A stretch of DNA of 64,000 nt. Source: Georgenia satyanarayanai (lineage in GTDB: Bacteria; Actinomycetota; Actinomycetes; Actinomycetales; Actinomycetaceae). The DNA lies in assembly GCF_009193135.1 (NCBI RefSeq), contig NZ_VUKC01000001.1, positions 186,001-250,000 on the forward strand, written 5' to 3'. The notes under the pieces are model-generated. The model was not told the DNA's origin. It ran no database searches and saw only the letters and a list, made by a program, of their open reading frames with translations. The translations under genes and the position numbers were made by a program. This document shows, piece after piece, positions 6,836-16,785 of the stretch (positions are counted from its first letter, which is position 1; the number at the start of each line of letters is the position of its first letter).

Positions 6836-7720
6836 GTGAGCGCAGCCCCTGACGGAGACACGGTCCGGCTCCGGTTGGACCTCCGCTACGACGGCACGGA
6901 CTTCTTCGGGTGGGCCACCCAGCCGGGTCTGCGGACCGTCCAGGGCGTCCTGGAGGGGGCGCTCACCACCGTCCTGCGCCTGCCGGTGCCCGCGCGGCTC
7001 ACGGTCGCCGGGCGCACCGACGCCGGCGTCCACGCGCGCGGCCAGGTCGCCCACCTCGACGTGCCCGTCGCCGCGTGGCGGGCCGTGCCCGGGCGCAGCG
7101 ACCGTCCGCCGGAGGAGGCGCTGGTCTCCCGGCTCGCCGGCGTCCTCGGCCGCGACGCACGCCCCCGCGGGGCGGGGGACGTCGTCGTCCACCGCGTCCG
7201 TGTGGCGCCCCCCGGCTTCGACGCCCGCTTCTCCGCGGTGTGGCGGCGCTACGCCTACCGGGTGGCGGACACCCCGGGCGCGCGCGACCCGCTGCGGCGC
7301 CGTGACGTCCTGTGGCACGGGCGCCCGCTCGACGTCGCGGCCATGGACCTCGCCGCCCAGTGGCTGCGCGGGGAGCACGACTTCGCCGCGTACTGCAAGC
7401 CCCGGGAGGGGGCCACGACCATCCGCACCCTCGAGGAGCTGCGCTGGCACCGGCGGGCCGACGGGCTGGTCGTCGCCACCGTCCGCGCCGACGCCTTCTG
7501 CCACTCGATGGTGCGCGCCCTCGTCGGGGCGAGCCTCGCCGTCGGGGAGGGACGGCGGCCCGTCGACTGGCCCGCCACCGTCCTCGCCGCCGGCCGCCGC
7601 GACCCGGGCGTCGCCGTCGTCGCCCCCCACGGGCTCACGCTCGAGGAGGTCGGGTACCCCGCCGACGACGCGCTCGCCAGCCGGGCCGTGCAGGCGCGCA
7701 ACGTCCGCACGCTGCCCTGA
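6836..7720 (+). CDS. truA: tRNA pseudouridine(38-40) synthase
   Basis: 294 residues. The catalytic Asp is in the [15 protein letters not shown] motif, and the N-terminal [15 protein letters not shown] and the later [11 protein letters not shown] are typical TruA signatures. It isomerises U38-40 in the anticodon arm of many tRNAs. The GTG start gives a normal N-terminus and there is no room for a ribosome site behind the -10 hexamer, so a leaderless message is likely. In many actinobacteria truA lies near rplM-rpsI, as here. Confidence 0.95.
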   Translation: MSAAPDGDTVRLRLDLRYDGTDFFGWATQPGLRTVQGVLEGALTTVLRLPVPARLTVAGRTDAGVHARGQVAHLDVPVAAWRAVPGRSDRPPEEALVSRLAGVLGRDARPRGAGDVVVHRVRVAPPGFDARFSAVWRRYAYRVADTPGARDPLRRRDVLWHGRPLDVAAMDLAAQWLRGEHDFAAYCKPREGATTIRTLEELRWHRRADGLVVATVRADAFCHSMVRALVGASLAVGEGRRPVDWPATVLAAGRRDPGVAVVAPHGLTLEEVGYPADDALASRAVQARNVRTLP

Positions 7721-7765
7721 CGGCTCCTCGTGCGAGCGCCCGGCGCCGGTGGCAGCCTGGGACGC

Positions 7766-8233
7766 ATGACAGAGCCAGCAGAGGACACCCCGGCCACCAG
7801 CTCCGACCCCCAGTGGCCCGGGGAGGGCGACCACAACCAGCTGCCCAAGGAGGACACCCTCGAGAACCGCGCGGTCGACGACCTCATCGAGGAGGGGTAC
7901 TCCCCGCCCGAGCGCGACCCGCTGCGCGGCAAGAACCTCACCGAGGCGGAGCTCCTCGAGGGCGACACCCTCACCGAGCGGCTCGAGCAGGAGGAGCCGG
8001 AGGTCTGGGAGGAGCGCCAGGAGCCGGACGCCGCCCGCGAGCCCGACCGCGCCGGCCGCATCGAGGCCGTCTCCGAGGAGGCCGCCGGGCCGCTCGGGGA
8101 GCGCGAGCAGGACGTCATGGCCGAGGACGTCGGCGTCGCCGGCGGCGCCGCCTCGGCGGAGGAGGCCGCGATGCGGATCCGCGAGGAGGACGAGCCCATC
8201 GGGCTCACCGGTGAGGGCGGCACGCCCGGCTGA
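7766..8233 (+). CDS. DUF5709 family protein
   Basis: 155 residues, highly acidic and hydrophilic, without signal peptide or membrane segment. It contains the family pattern [20 protein letters not shown] followed by [19 protein letters not shown]5709 proteins are widespread in actinobacteria and their function is unknown. The ATG at 7766 is preceded by CAGCCT with seven bases between. It lies between truA and the rplM promoter. Confidence 0.85.
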   Translation: MTEPAEDTPATSSDPQWPGEGDHNQLPKEDTLENRAVDDLIEEGYSPPERDPLRGKNLTEAELLEGDTLTERLEQEEPEVWEERQEPDAAREPDRAGRIEAVSEEAAGPLGEREQDVMAEDVGVAGGAASAEEAAMRIREEDEPIGLTGEGGTPG

Positions 8234-8274
8234 CCCGGGTGGCACGTCTCACTCGTGTCGCCGTCCGCCGCCTT

Positions 8275-8304
8275 TTGACCCAGCGCGGCGGGCGGCGGTA
8301 CTCT
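8275..8304 (+). promoter_or_regulatory. promoter of rplM-rpsI
   Basis: TTGACC (8275-8280), 18 bases, then TACTCT (8299-8304): one of the two best sigma-70-type promoters in the window. The start of transcription would be near 8311, leaving a leader of about 150 bases before the rplM GTG. I see no recognisable ribosomal-protein binding fold in that leader. Confidence 0.65.
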
Positions 8305-8457
8305 TGGATGTCGTTGTGCATCCCTTTGCGCTCCCCGGTGCTCCCACTCGCCGGCGCAGCGGCGCGGATGCGCGCAACGAGCACCACCAGACCATGGACG
8401 GCCCTTGCGCCTACGCGCACGACGCCGCCCGACGACAGAGAAACGAAGGCTACGCCC

Positions 8458-8901
8458 GTGCGCACGTACACACCGAAGCCCGGCGACGTCGAGAAGAACT
8501 GGTACGTCATCGACGCTACCGACGTCGTCCTCGGCCGACTGGCGACCCACGTCGCCACCCTGCTCCGTGGGAAGCACAAGCCGAGCTTCGCACCGCACGT
8601 CGACAACGGTGACTTCGTCATCGTCATCAACGCGGAGAAGGTTGCCCTCACCGGCAGCAAGCTCGACGACAAGCTCGCCTACCGCCACTCCGGTTACCCG
8701 GGCGGCCTCAAGGCGACGAGCTACGCCCAGCTCCTCGAGCGCTTCCCGGAGCGCGCGATCGAGAAGGCCGTCCGCGGCATGGTGCCCAAGACGACCCTCG
8801 GTCGCGAGCAGCTGAAGAAGCTCAAGGTCTACGCAGGCCCCGAGCACCCCCACGCCGCGCAGCAGCCGCAGGCCTTCGAGATCACCCAGGTTGCCCAGTA
8901 G
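8458..8901 (+). CDS. rplM: 50S ribosomal protein L13
   Basis: 147 residues, the standard length. It starts [20 protein letters not shown] and has the L13 segments [16 protein letters not shown] and YRHSGYPGG. The GTG at 8458 is chosen because it gives the conserved N-terminus; the frame is open further upstream but that part has no family likeness. It is followed after 44 bases by rpsI, the universal L13-S9 pair, driven by the promoter at 8275. Confidence 0.97.
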   Translation: MRTYTPKPGDVEKNWYVIDATDVVLGRLATHVATLLRGKHKPSFAPHVDNGDFVIVINAEKVALTGSKLDDKLAYRHSGYPGGLKATSYAQLLERFPERAIEKAVRGMVPKTTLGREQLKKLKVYAGPEHPHAAQQPQAFEITQVAQ

Positions 8902-8945
8902 TCCGCAAGGACGCGGCACCCTCTCACCAGGACACGAGGAGAACT

Positions 8946-9437
8946 GTGGCTGAGACCACTCCCGAGATCGAGCTGGACGACGAGAACGTCCCCAGCAGCT
9001 ACACCACCGAGACCGACGCACCCGCCGCGGGTGCCGGTCAGAGCCTCACCGCCCCGGGGCAGGCGCTCGGCCGCCGCAAGGAAGCGGTTGCGCGCGTCCG
9101 ACTCGTCCCCGGGACGGGCCAGTGGACCATCAACGGTCGCTCGCTGGAGGACTACTTCCCGAACAAGCTCCACCAGCAGCTGGTGAGCTCGCCGTTCTCG
9201 CTGCTCGACATCGAGGGCCGCTTCGACGTCGTCGCGCGGATCCACGGCGGTGGCATCTCCGGCCAGGCCGGTGCGCTGCGCCTCGGCGTGGCCCGCGCGC
9301 TCAACGAGATCGACGCCGAGTCGAACCGTCCGGCGCTGAAGAAGGCCGGGTTCCTCACCCGCGACGCCCGCGCCGTCGAGCGCAAGAAGGCCGGCCTCAA
9401 GAAGGCCCGCAAGGCCCCGCAGTACTCCAAGCGCTGA
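8946..9437 (+). CDS. rpsI: 30S ribosomal protein S9
   Basis: 163 residues. The S9 core starts at about residue 42 with [15 protein letters not shown] and ends in the basic RKAPQYSKR tail that reaches the decoding site. The first 35 residues are an acidic extension, usual for actinobacterial S9. The GTG start is preceded by GAGGAGAA, a clear ribosome site. A perfect 12-base hairpin follows, ending the rplM-rpsI operon. Confidence 0.97.
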   Translation: MAETTPEIELDDENVPSSYTTETDAPAAGAGQSLTAPGQALGRRKEAVARVRLVPGTGQWTINGRSLEDYFPNKLHQQLVSSPFSLLDIEGRFDVVARIHGGGISGQAGALRLGVARALNEIDAESNRPALKKAGFLTRDARAVERKKAGLKKARKAPQYSKR

Positions 9438-9452
9438 TCCAGCGCCGAGTGG

Positions 9453-9480
9453 AACGGCCCCGTCGACAGACGGGGCCGTT
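9453..9480 (+). terminator. terminator after rpsI
   Basis: A perfect 12-base-pair stem (AACGGCCCCGTC and its complement) with a GACA loop, beginning 15 bases after the rpsI stop and followed by T. It separates the ribosomal operon from glmM. Confidence 0.85.
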
Positions 9481-9640
9481 TCGCGTTCCCGCACCTCCCC
9501 GGACACCGCACCCGGTGCGTCGCAGGACGGGCACCGCGAACGTCACCCAACTCACCACGTGGGCGGATGGCGGTGGTGTGGTCCTCTGGCACCATGGGGC
9601 GGGGCCCTCGGCCCCCTGGCCTCGAGACGAAGGAACCCCC

Positions 9641-10993
9641 ATGCCCCGACTGTTCGGAACCGACGGCGTGCGCGGACTCGCCAACCGGGACATCTCCGCG
9701 GAGCTCGCCCTCGGCCTCGGTGCCGCAGCGGCGCGGGTGCTCACCGCCACGGCCGGCGCGGAGGGGCGCCGCCCGCGCGCCGTCATCGGCCGTGACACCC
9801 GCATCTCCGGGGACTTCCTCTCCGCCGCCCTGGCCGCCGGTCTCACGAGCGCGGGCGTCGACGTCGTCGAGGTCGGCGTGCTGCCCACCCCGGGCGTGGC
9901 GCACCTGACCGCGACGACGGACGTCGACCTCGGCGTCGTCATCTCCGCCTCGCACAACCCCATGCCCGACAACGGCATCAAGTTCTTCGCCCACGGCGGC
10001 TTCAAGCTCGAGGACGCCATCGAGGACGCCATCGAGGAGAGCCTCGGCGCCGTGTGGGACCGCCCGACCGCCGACGGCGTGGGCCGCATCGAGGAGGACG
10101 CGCGCGCCGCCGACCGCACGTACATCGACCACCTCGTCGCCGCCGCGGGCCGGCCGCTCGAGGGGTTGCGCATCGCCATCGACTGCGCCAACGGCGCGGC
10201 GAGCGACATCGCACCGCTCGCGCTGCGGGAGGCCGGCGCCGACGTCGTCGTCATCAACGCCTCGCCCGACGGCCGCAACATCAACGACGACTGCGGCTCC
10301 ACCCACCCCGAGCAGCTCCAGGCCGTCACCGTCGCCTCCGGTGCCGCCTTCGGGGTCGCCTTCGACGGAGACGCCGACCGCTGCATCGCCGTCGACCACG
10401 AGGGCACGATCGTCGACGGCGACCAGATCATGGGCGTGCTCGCCACCGCGTTCAAGGAGCAGGGCCGGCTCGCCGAGGACACGCTCGTCGTCACGGTCAT
10501 GAGCAACCTCGGGCTCCTCCTCGCCATGCGCGACGCCGGGATCCGCACGGTCCAGACGGCGGTCGGGGACCGGTACGTCCTCGAGGCCATGCGCGCCGGC
10601 GGCTTCAGCCTCGGCGGGGAGCAGTCCGGCCACATCATCGCCAGCGACCACGCCACCACCGGCGACGGCCTCCTCACCGCGCTGCTCCTCGCCGCCCGGG
10701 TGGTCGAGACCGGGCGCTCGCTCGCCGACCTCGCCTCGATCGTCACCCGCCTCCCGCAGACCCTCGTCAACGTCCCCGACGTCGACAAGGCCCGGGCCGG
10801 TACCGACGACGGGCTGCGCGCCGCCGTCGCCGCCGCGGAGCAGCGCCTCGGCGACACCGGCCGTGTCCTGCTCCGCCCCTCGGGCACCGAGGCGCTCGTG
10901 CGGGTCATGGTCGAGGCCGCCACGCAGGAGGAGGCCGACGCCGTCGCCGGGGAGCTGGCCGACGTCGTGCGCACCCGCCTCGCGCTCGGCTGA
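9641..10993 (+). CDS. glmM: phosphoglucosamine mutase
   Basis: 450 residues. The N-terminal [11 protein letters not shown], the phosphoserine loop [13 protein letters not shown], the metal loop FDGDADRC and the C-terminal phosphate-binding [12 protein letters not shown] are all present. It converts glucosamine-6-P to glucosamine-1-P for UDP-GlcNAc, and it sits 1.9 kb from glmS, which makes its substrate. The ATG at 9641 follows a GAAGGA ribosome site, and the 200 bases before it hold the rpsI terminator and nothing else I can recognise. Confidence 0.97.
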   Translation: MPRLFGTDGVRGLANRDISAELALGLGAAAARVLTATAGAEGRRPRAVIGRDTRISGDFLSAALAAGLTSAGVDVVEVGVLPTPGVAHLTATTDVDLGVVISASHNPMPDNGIKFFAHGGFKLEDAIEDAIEESLGAVWDRPTADGVGRIEEDARAADRTYIDHLVAAAGRPLEGLRIAIDCANGAASDIAPLALREAGADVVVINASPDGRNINDDCGSTHPEQLQAVTVASGAAFGVAFDGDADRCIAVDHEGTIVDGDQIMGVLATAFKEQGRLAEDTLVVTVMSNLGLLLAMRDAGIRTVQTAVGDRYVLEAMRAGGFSLGGEQSGHIIASDHATTGDGLLTALLLAARVVETGRSLADLASIVTRLPQTLVNVPDVDKARAGTDDGLRAAVAAAEQRLGDTGRVLLRPSGTEALVRVMVEAATQEEADAVAGELADVVRTRLALG

Positions 10994-11016
10994 CTCGGGG
11001 GGTCGTCGGGGTCATA

Positions 11017-11033
11017 CCCCGGTGACACCGGGG
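11017..11033 (+). terminator. weak hairpin after glmM
   Basis: CCCCGGT-GAC-ACCGGGG, a seven-pair stem 24 bases after the glmM stop codon and just before the dedA promoter region. There is no T-run, so termination is uncertain. Confidence 0.35.
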
Positions 11034-11057
11034 TGCCCGGCACGGTCTAATGGTCCG

Positions 11058-11081
11058 GTGACACGAACCGGTGCCCGATGA
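11058..11081 (+). CDS. possible seven-codon leader ORF overlapping dedA
   Basis: GTG at 11058 begins a seven-codon frame (residues MTRTGAR) whose TGA overlaps the dedA ATG as ATGA. A TCTAAT hexamer at 11046-11051 ends six bases before this GTG, the same geometry as the leaderless genes elsewhere in the window. If transcription starts at this GTG, dedA would be translated by coupling to the mini-ORF. This is inference from spacing only. Confidence 0.35.
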   Translation: MTRTGAR

Positions 11082-11794
11082 CGGCGGCCATGGTGGCGAT
11101 CGAGTCGTGGGTGCTCGGCATGGCCGACTCCCCGTGGCTGCTCGTCGCGGTCCTCGCCCTCGCCACCATCGACGGCTTCTTCCCGCCGGTGCCGAGCGAG
11201 TCGGTCGTCATCGGCGTCGCCGTGCTCGCGATGACGGGCGAGGGCCCCAACCTGTGGCTGCTCATCCTCGTCGCGGCCGTCGGCGCCTTCACCGGTGACC
11301 TCATCGCGTACACGATCGGGAGCAGGGTCCCCATCGACCGGCTCCGCATCTTCCAGGGAAGACGGGGGAGGGCGAGCCTCGCGTGGGCCAGGCGCGCCCT
11401 CGCCCAGCGTGGCACCGTGCTCATCCTCTCCGCCCGGTTCATCCCGATCGGCCGGGTGGCGGTGAACATGACGGCCGGGGCGGTCGCCTTCCCGCGGCCC
11501 CGCTTCATCCTCATCGCGGCGATCGCGGCGATCGTGTGGGGCGGGTACTCCACCGCGCTCGGGATCGGCGCGGGCGTGTTCCTCCACGACCACCCGCTCG
11601 TCGCGATCGCCGTCGGTGTCACCGGTGGGGTGCTCATCGGGTTCGTCGTCGACGCCGGGCTGCGGTGGGTGCACCGTCGGTTCGGCGGCAAGCTCCCCGA
11701 GAGCCTCGAGGTCCTCGCCCCGGACTACGTCGCCCCGCCGGAGGGTGAGGCCAGCGAGCAGAGCTGGGACGAGTGCTCGAGCACCCCTGGCTAG
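11078..11794 (+). CDS. DedA family inner-membrane protein
   Basis: 238 residues with several membrane segments, the first near residues 18-45. It contains a DedA/VTT-type [15 protein letters not shown] motif with the conserved Arg and Gly, and the segment [13 protein letters not shown]. The family contains lipid scramblases, including undecaprenyl-phosphate recycling proteins, and the precise role here is not known. The ATG at 11078 overlaps a possible mini-ORF; a second ATG is four codons on. Its stop overlaps the convergent coaA stop by four bases. Confidence 0.85.
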   Translation: MTAAMVAIESWVLGMADSPWLLVAVLALATIDGFFPPVPSESVVIGVAVLAMTGEGPNLWLLILVAAVGAFTGDLIAYTIGSRVPIDRLRIFQGRRGRASLAWARRALAQRGTVLILSARFIPIGRVAVNMTAGAVAFPRPRFILIAAIAAIVWGGYSTALGIGAGVFLHDHPLVAIAVGVTGGVLIGFVVDAGLRWVHRRFGGKLPESLEVLAPDYVAPPEGEASEQSWDECSSTPG

Positions 11795-12762
11795 ATCTTG
11801 CGCAGCCGCATCCGGTGCATCCGGTGGTCACCGGACTTGGTGAGCACGAGGGAGGCCCGCCCGCGCGTGGGCAGGATGTTCTCCTCGAGGTTCGGCTCGT
11901 TGATCGAGCCCCAGATGCGGGTGGCCGTCTCGACCGCCTCGTCGTCGCTCAGCGCCGCGTAGCGGTGGAAGTAGGAGCGGGGGTCGGCGAAGGCCGTCTC
12001 CCGCAGTGAGAGGAAGCGGTTGACGTACCAGCGGCGCACGTCGCTCGTGCGGGCGTCGACGTAGATCGAGAAGTCGAAGAAGTCGCTGACCGCGAGGCTG
12101 GGGGCGCCGTCCGCCGTCGTGCGGGCGGGCTGCAGCACGTTGAGGCCCTCGACGATGAGGACGTCGGGGCGGTGCACGGTGATCTCGCGGCCCGGCACGA
12201 TGTCGTAGGTGAGGTGGTCGTAGACCGGTGCGGTCACCTCGGGGACACCGGACTTCACCGCGCTGAGGAAGCGCAGGAGGGCGCGCTGGTCGTAGGACTC
12301 CGGGAAGCCCTTGCGGGACATGAGGCCGCGGCGCTCGAGCTCGGCGTTGGGGTGGAGGAAGCCGTCCGTGGTCACGAGGTCCACCCGTGGCATCCCCGAC
12401 CAGCGGCGCAGCATCTCCCGCAGCAGCCGTGAGGTCGTCGACTTCCCGACGGCGACCGACCCCGCCACCCCGATGACGAAGGGCGTGCGCCCCATCCGCT
12501 CCCCGAGGAACGTCGAGGTCACCGAGCCGAGCCGGCGCGAGGAGGCGACGTACAGCGACAGCAGGCGCGACAGCGGCCGGTAGACCGTGTCGACCTCGGT
12601 GAGGTCGACCGGGTCACCCAGGCCGCGCAGCCGGTCGATGTCCGCGGAGGTGAGCGGTTGCGGTGTCGCGGCCGACAGTCGGCTCCACGCCGCGCGGTCG
12701 AACTCGAGGAAGGGTGAGGTCGCCGGCTGCGTCGCCGACGTCGCTGCCTGCGGGGACGTCAC
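11791..12762 (-). CDS. coaA: type I pantothenate kinase
   Basis: 323 residues. The P-loop [12 protein letters not shown], the substrate segment [13 protein letters not shown] and the [10 protein letters not shown] strand identify the bacterial type I (CoaA) enzyme, first step of CoA synthesis. I chose the GTG at 12762; the frame continues 26 codons further but without family likeness. The start gives a length close to the usual 310-320. It is convergent with dedA and divergent from glmS. Confidence 0.95.
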   Translation of the reverse strand: MTSPQAATSATQPATSPFLEFDRAAWSRLSAATPQPLTSADIDRLRGLGDPVDLTEVDTVYRPLSRLLSLYVASSRRLGSVTSTFLGERMGRTPFVIGVAGSVAVGKSTTSRLLREMLRRWSGMPRVDLVTTDGFLHPNAELERRGLMSRKGFPESYDQRALLRFLSAVKSGVPEVTAPVYDHLTYDIVPGREITVHRPDVLIVEGLNVLQPARTTADGAPSLAVSDFFDFSIYVDARTSDVRRWYVNRFLSLRETAFADPRSYFHRYAALSDDEAVETATRIWGSINEPNLEENILPTRGRASLVLTKSGDHRMHRMRLRKI

Positions 12763-12841
12763 GGCACCAGTCTCTCGTACGGCGGCAGGTGCTGCGCACC
12801 GGCGCCGGCCGGGTGCGTGCGTGAGGCCGACAACCGGCAAG

Positions 12842-12847
12842 TAGGCT
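12842..12847 (+). promoter_or_regulatory. -10 element of glmS
   Basis: TAGGCT ends seven bases before the glmS ATG, implying a leaderless or near-leaderless message. There is no room for a glmS ribozyme of the Firmicute type in the 92-base gap to coaA. Confidence 0.5.
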
Positions 12848-12854
12848 GCTGCCC

Positions 12855-14705
12855 ATGTGTGGAATCGTGGGAGCAGTCTCCGTTGCGGCCGCGGGCACCC
12901 CGCCCGCCGACGTCGTCCTCGACGGGCTCGCCCGTCTCGAGTACCGCGGCTACGACTCCGCAGGCATCGCCGCCGTCGCCGACGGCGCGCTCGCGGTGCG
13001 CAAGAAGGCCGGCAAGCTGCAGGGGCTGCTCGACGAGCTCGAGCGCGAGCCGCTGCCCGCGACGCACGCCGCGATCGGGCACACCCGGTGGGCCACGCAC
13101 GGCGCGCCGACCGACGAGAACGCCCACCCGCACCTGTCCGGGGACGGGCGCCTCGCGCTCATCCACAACGGCATCATCGAGAACTACGCGTCGCTGCGGA
13201 ACGAGCTCCTCGCGGAGGGCGCCGTCTTCGCCTCGCAGACCGACACCGAGGTCGTGGCCCACCTCCTGGGGCGCACCTACGCCGGCGACCTCACCGCCGC
13301 GATGCTCGAGGTGACCAAGCGGCTCGAGGGCGCCTTCACGCTCCTCGCCGTGCACGCCGACCACCCGGGCACGATCGTCGCCGCGCGCCGCAACTCCCCG
13401 CTCGTCATCGGCCTCGGCGACGGCGCGAACTACCTGGGCTCCGACGTCGCCGCCTTCGTCTCGCAGACGAAGTCGGCGCTCGAGGTCGACCAGGACCAGG
13501 TCGTCACCATCACCGGGGACTCGGTGAGCGTCGTCGACGCCGCCGGGCAGCCGGTGGAGCCGCGTGGCTTCACCGTCGAGTGGGACGCCGCGGCAGCGGT
13601 CAAGGGTGGCTTCGACTCCTTCATGGACAAGGAGATCCACGACCAGCCGCAGGCCGTGGCCGACACGCTCCTCGGCCGCACCGACGAGCTCGGGCGCCTC
13701 AAGCTCGACGAGCTGCGCATCGACGAGACGATCCTGCGGAGCATCGACAAGATCATCGTCGTCGCCTGCGGCACCGCCGCCTACGCCGGGCACGTGGCCA
13801 AGTACGCCGTCGAGCACTGGTGCCGCATCCCCGTCGAGGTCGAGCTCGCCCACGAGTTCCGCTACCGCGACCCGGTCGTCAACGAGAAGACGCTCGTCGT
13901 GGCGATCTCCCAGTCCGGGGAGACGATGGACACGATCATGGCGGTGCGCCACGCCCGCGAGCAGGGCTCCAAGGTGCTCGCCGTCGTCAACACCTACGGC
14001 TCGACGATCGCCCGCGAGTCCGACGCCGTGCTCTACACGCACGCCGGCCCGGAGGTCGCCGTCGCCTCGACGAAGGCCTTCATCGCGCAGATCACCGCGA
14101 CCTACCTCCTGGGCCTGTACCTCGCCCAGCTCCGTGGCAACAAGTACATCGACGAGGTCGCCGACTACCTCGCCGAGCTCGGCCGCATCCCCGCGCGGAT
14201 CGAGGAGGTCCTCGCGCGCCAGGAGGAGGTCCGCGAGGTGGCGCGGGCGATGAAGGACACCACCTCGGTGCTCTTCCTCGGCCGCCACGTCGGCTTCCCG
14301 GTGGCCCTGGAGGGTGCGCTCAAGCTCAAGGAGCTCGCCTACATTCACGCCGAGGGCTTCGCGGCCGGTGAGCTCAAGCACGGCCCGATCGCGCTCATCG
14401 AGGAGGGCCAGCCGGTCTTCGTCGTCGTCCCGACCCCGCGCCGGCCCACCCTCCACGCGAAGGTCATCTCCAACATCCAGGAGATCCGGGCCCGCGGCGC
14501 CCGCACCCTCGTCATCGCCGAGGACGGCGACGACGACGTCTCGCCCTACGCCGACGTCGTCTTCCGCTACCCGCCGACCCCCACGCTCATGACGCCGCTC
14601 GTCTCGGTCGTGCCGCTGCAGATCTTCGCCGGCGAGCTGGCCCGGGCCAAGGGCTACGACGTCGACCAGCCGCGCAACCTCGCGAAGTCCGTCACCGTCG
14701 AGTGA
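12855..14705 (+). CDS. glmS: glutamine--fructose-6-phosphate aminotransferase (isomerizing)
   Basis: 616 residues. The glutaminase domain begins MCGIVGAVS with the nucleophile Cys2 and includes [11 protein letters not shown]. The two SIS domains follow, with the substrate loop SQSGETMDT and the C-terminal [11 protein letters not shown], which brings the catalytic Lys of the isomerase site. It makes glucosamine-6-P, the substrate for GlmM encoded nearby. Its stop codon overlaps the acpS GTG by four bases. Confidence 0.97.
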   Translation: MCGIVGAVSVAAAGTPPADVVLDGLARLEYRGYDSAGIAAVADGALAVRKKAGKLQGLLDELEREPLPATHAAIGHTRWATHGAPTDENAHPHLSGDGRLALIHNGIIENYASLRNELLAEGAVFASQTDTEVVAHLLGRTYAGDLTAAMLEVTKRLEGAFTLLAVHADHPGTIVAARRNSPLVIGLGDGANYLGSDVAAFVSQTKSALEVDQDQVVTITGDSVSVVDAAGQPVEPRGFTVEWDAAAAVKGGFDSFMDKEIHDQPQAVADTLLGRTDELGRLKLDELRIDETILRSIDKIIVVACGTAAYAGHVAKYAVEHWCRIPVEVELAHEFRYRDPVVNEKTLVVAISQSGETMDTIMAVRHAREQGSKVLAVVNTYGSTIARESDAVLYTHAGPEVAVASTKAFIAQITATYLLGLYLAQLRGNKYIDEVADYLAELGRIPARIEEVLARQEEVREVARAMKDTTSVLFLGRHVGFPVALEGALKLKELAYIHAEGFAAGELKHGPIALIEEGQPVFVVVPTPRRPTLHAKVISNIQEIRARGARTLVIAEDGDDDVSPYADVVFRYPPTPTLMTPLVSVVPLQIFAGELARAKGYDVDQPRNLAKSVTVE

Positions 14706-15055
14706 GCATCGTCGGGGTGGGCATCGACGTCGTCGACGTCGAGCGCTTCATGCGGACGCTCGAGCGCACCCCGCGGCTGCGGGAGAAGCTCTTCACGCCC
14801 GAGGAGCGCGAGCTGCCGCCCGCGTCGCTCGCCGCGCGCTTCGCGGCGAAGGAGGCGATCGCCAAGGCGCTCGGGGCGCCGGGCGGGATGTCGTGGCAGG
14901 ACTGCACGGTCGAGCGGGTGGTCGGCGGCGCGCCGGTCGTCCACGTCCGCGGCTCGGTCCTCGCGCGGGCCGAGCAGCTCGGGGTGCGGACCTGGCACCT
15001 GACGATCTCCCACGACGCCGGCATCGCCTCCGCCATGGTCCTCGCCGAGAGCTGA
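14702..15055 (+). CDS. acpS: holo-[acyl-carrier-protein] synthase
   Basis: 117 residues, normal for AcpS. The two signatures are [13 protein letters not shown] at the N-terminus and [13 protein letters not shown] (Mg-binding Glu and Lys) in the middle, and the C-terminal HLTISHD is also typical. It transfers 4'-phosphopantetheine from CoA to ACP, linking to coaA upstream. The GTG overlaps the glmS stop as GTGA, so translation is coupled. Confidence 0.95.
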   Translation: MSIVGVGIDVVDVERFMRTLERTPRLREKLFTPEERELPPASLAARFAAKEAIAKALGAPGGMSWQDCTVERVVGGAPVVHVRGSVLARAEQLGVRTWHLTISHDAGIASAMVLAES

Positions 15056-15070
15056 CCGTCCCTCCCGCCA

Positions 15071-15178
15071 ACAGCCGACTTACCGCCGACAGTCGAGTTG
15101 TCGTCGACAGCCGAGTTGTCGGCGCCAGCTCGCCTCACCGCTCCGGTGGGTGGGTGGGGAACAGCTCCGTTGTCGGCG
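15071..15178. repeat. 18-base tandem repeat between acpS and nnr
   Basis: Three head-to-tail 18-base units (15071-15088, 15089-15106, 15107-15124) follow the pattern ACAGYCGASTTRYCGBCG, and a fourth related unit is at 15161-15178. Each has a short CGACA/TGTCG inverted repeat. The region lies entirely in the 157-base gap before nnr. It could be a regulator array or a small dispersed repeat family. Confidence 0.7.
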
Positions 15179-15212
15179 GGAGGTGGGGGCGCGGGCGGGA
15201 CACAATGGGGCC

Positions 15213-16754
15213 ATGATCCGTGCGTACGAGGCCGAGGCGGTCCGGGCGGCCGAGGCGCCGTTGCTCGCGTCCACCGCACCGGACGAGCTGATGAAGCAGG
15301 CCGCCTTCGCGGTCGCCACCGAGGTGCTGCGCGAGCTCGGCCGGCTCGGGGCACGCCGCAGCGGCAGCACGGTGCTGCTCCTCGTGGGCGGCGGCAACAA
15401 CGGCGGGGACGCCCTGTACGCCGGCGGCTACCTCGCCCGGCGCGGCCTGCAGGTCGTGGCCGCGCTGTGCACCGACCGGCCGCACGTACGCGCGCTCGCC
15501 GCCGCCCGCGGCGCCGGCGTGCGCGTGCGCGAGGTCCTCGACGGCGCCGGCGCTCCCCGCTGGGAGGTGCTCGCGACGCTCGCGGACCGCGCCGGCGTGT
15601 GGGTCGACGGACTCACCGGCATCGGTGCCCGCGGCGCCCTGCGCGAGCCGCTCGCCGGGATCGTCACCGCCCTCGAGGACCGGCGGGCCGTCATGCCGGA
15701 CGAGCCGACCGTCGTCGCCGTCGACGTCCCCTCCGGCACCGGCGTCGACGACGGCACCGTCCCCGGCCCGGTCCTGCGCGCCGACGTCACCGTGACGATG
15801 GGCGCGGCCAAGCCCGGCCTGCTGGTGCGGCCGGCGGCGGCCCTGGCGGGGAGGGTCGTCGTCGTGGACATCGGCCTGGGCCCCCACCTCGGTGAGCCGG
15901 CGCTGCGCCGCCTCACCCCGGCCGACGTCGCCGACCTCCTCCCCGCACCCGTCGCCACCGACCACAAGTACACCCGCGGCGTGCTCGGTCTCGTGGCCGG
16001 CTCGACCACCTACCCCGGCGCCGCGGTCCTCGCCGCCGCCGGCGCCCTGCGCACCGGGCTCGGCATGGTCCGCTACCTCGGCCCCGACGCCGTCGCCCGG
16101 CTCATCCACGACCGCTTCCCCGAGGTGGTGGTCGGGAGCGGACGCGTCCAGGCCTGGACCCTCGGCAGCGGTGTCGACCCTGCCGACGACGCCCGCGCCG
16201 ACGACGTGCGCGACGCCCTCCAGCGGGCCCTCGACGACGGCGTCCCCGCCGTGCTCGACGCCGGCGCCCTCGCCCTCGCACCCGAGCGGCTCACCGCCAC
16301 CACCGTCCTCACCCCGCACGCCGGGGAGCTCGCCCGCCTGCTGTCGACCCGCGGTGAGCGGACGAGCCGCGCGGACGTCGAGGCCGCGCCCCTCGACCTG
16401 GCCCGCCGCGCCGCCGTCCTCACCGGTGCCGTCGTCCTCCTCAAGGGGCCGACCACCGTGGTCGCCGCGCCGGGCGGCGCCGGGCTCAGCCAGGCCGACG
16501 GGACCCCCTGGCTGGCCACCGCCGGCACCGGTGACGTCCTGGCCGGGGTGCTCGGCGCGCTGCTCGCCCAGCGCGGGGAGGACCTCGCCGCCGGGCACGA
16601 CCCCGCAGGCACCCTCACCGCCGAGCTCGCGGCCGCTGCAGCCCTCGTCCACGGTCGCGCGGGTGCCCGTGCCTCGGGCGGCGGACCGGTCACCGCCACG
16701 GGGGTCGCCGACGCGGTACCCGGCGTGGTCGCCGCGCTGCTCGCGGACCGCTGA
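15213..16754 (+). CDS. nnr: bifunctional NAD(P)H-hydrate epimerase / ADP-dependent dehydratase
   Basis: 513 residues. The N-terminal YjeF epimerase half shows GGGNNGGDALYAGGYLA and the C-terminal ribokinase-like dehydratase half shows TPHAGELARL and TAGTGDVLAGVLGALL. It repairs hydrated NADH and NADPH. The ATG at 15213 is preceded by CACAAT with six bases between, so the message may be leaderless. Upstream lies the 18-base repeat array. It is followed after 31 bases by alr. Confidence 0.95.
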   Translation: MIRAYEAEAVRAAEAPLLASTAPDELMKQAAFAVATEVLRELGRLGARRSGSTVLLLVGGGNNGGDALYAGGYLARRGLQVVAALCTDRPHVRALAAARGAGVRVREVLDGAGAPRWEVLATLADRAGVWVDGLTGIGARGALREPLAGIVTALEDRRAVMPDEPTVVAVDVPSGTGVDDGTVPGPVLRADVTVTMGAAKPGLLVRPAAALAGRVVVVDIGLGPHLGEPALRRLTPADVADLLPAPVATDHKYTRGVLGLVAGSTTYPGAAVLAAAGALRTGLGMVRYLGPDAVARLIHDRFPEVVVGSGRVQAWTLGSGVDPADDARADDVRDALQRALDDGVPAVLDAGALALAPERLTATTVLTPHAGELARLLSTRGERTSRADVEAAPLDLARRAAVLTGAVVLLKGPTTVVAAPGGAGLSQADGTPWLATAGTGDVLAGVLGALLAQRGEDLAAGHDPAGTLTAELAAAAALVHGRAGARASGGGPVTATGVADAVPGVVAALLADR

Positions 16755-16785
16755 GGCCGCGCGGCTCCGTGGCAGACTCGGCACC

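Noticed and set aside
8311-8457. Ribosomal-protein autoregulatory RNA in the rplM leader
   Set aside because: The leader is about 150 bases but I could not draw a convincing conserved fold; nothing supports calling a named element.
12763-12854. glmS ribozyme or riboswitch before glmS
   Set aside because: Only 92 bases separate coaA and glmS and a -10 hexamer ends seven bases before the ATG, leaving no transcribed leader.
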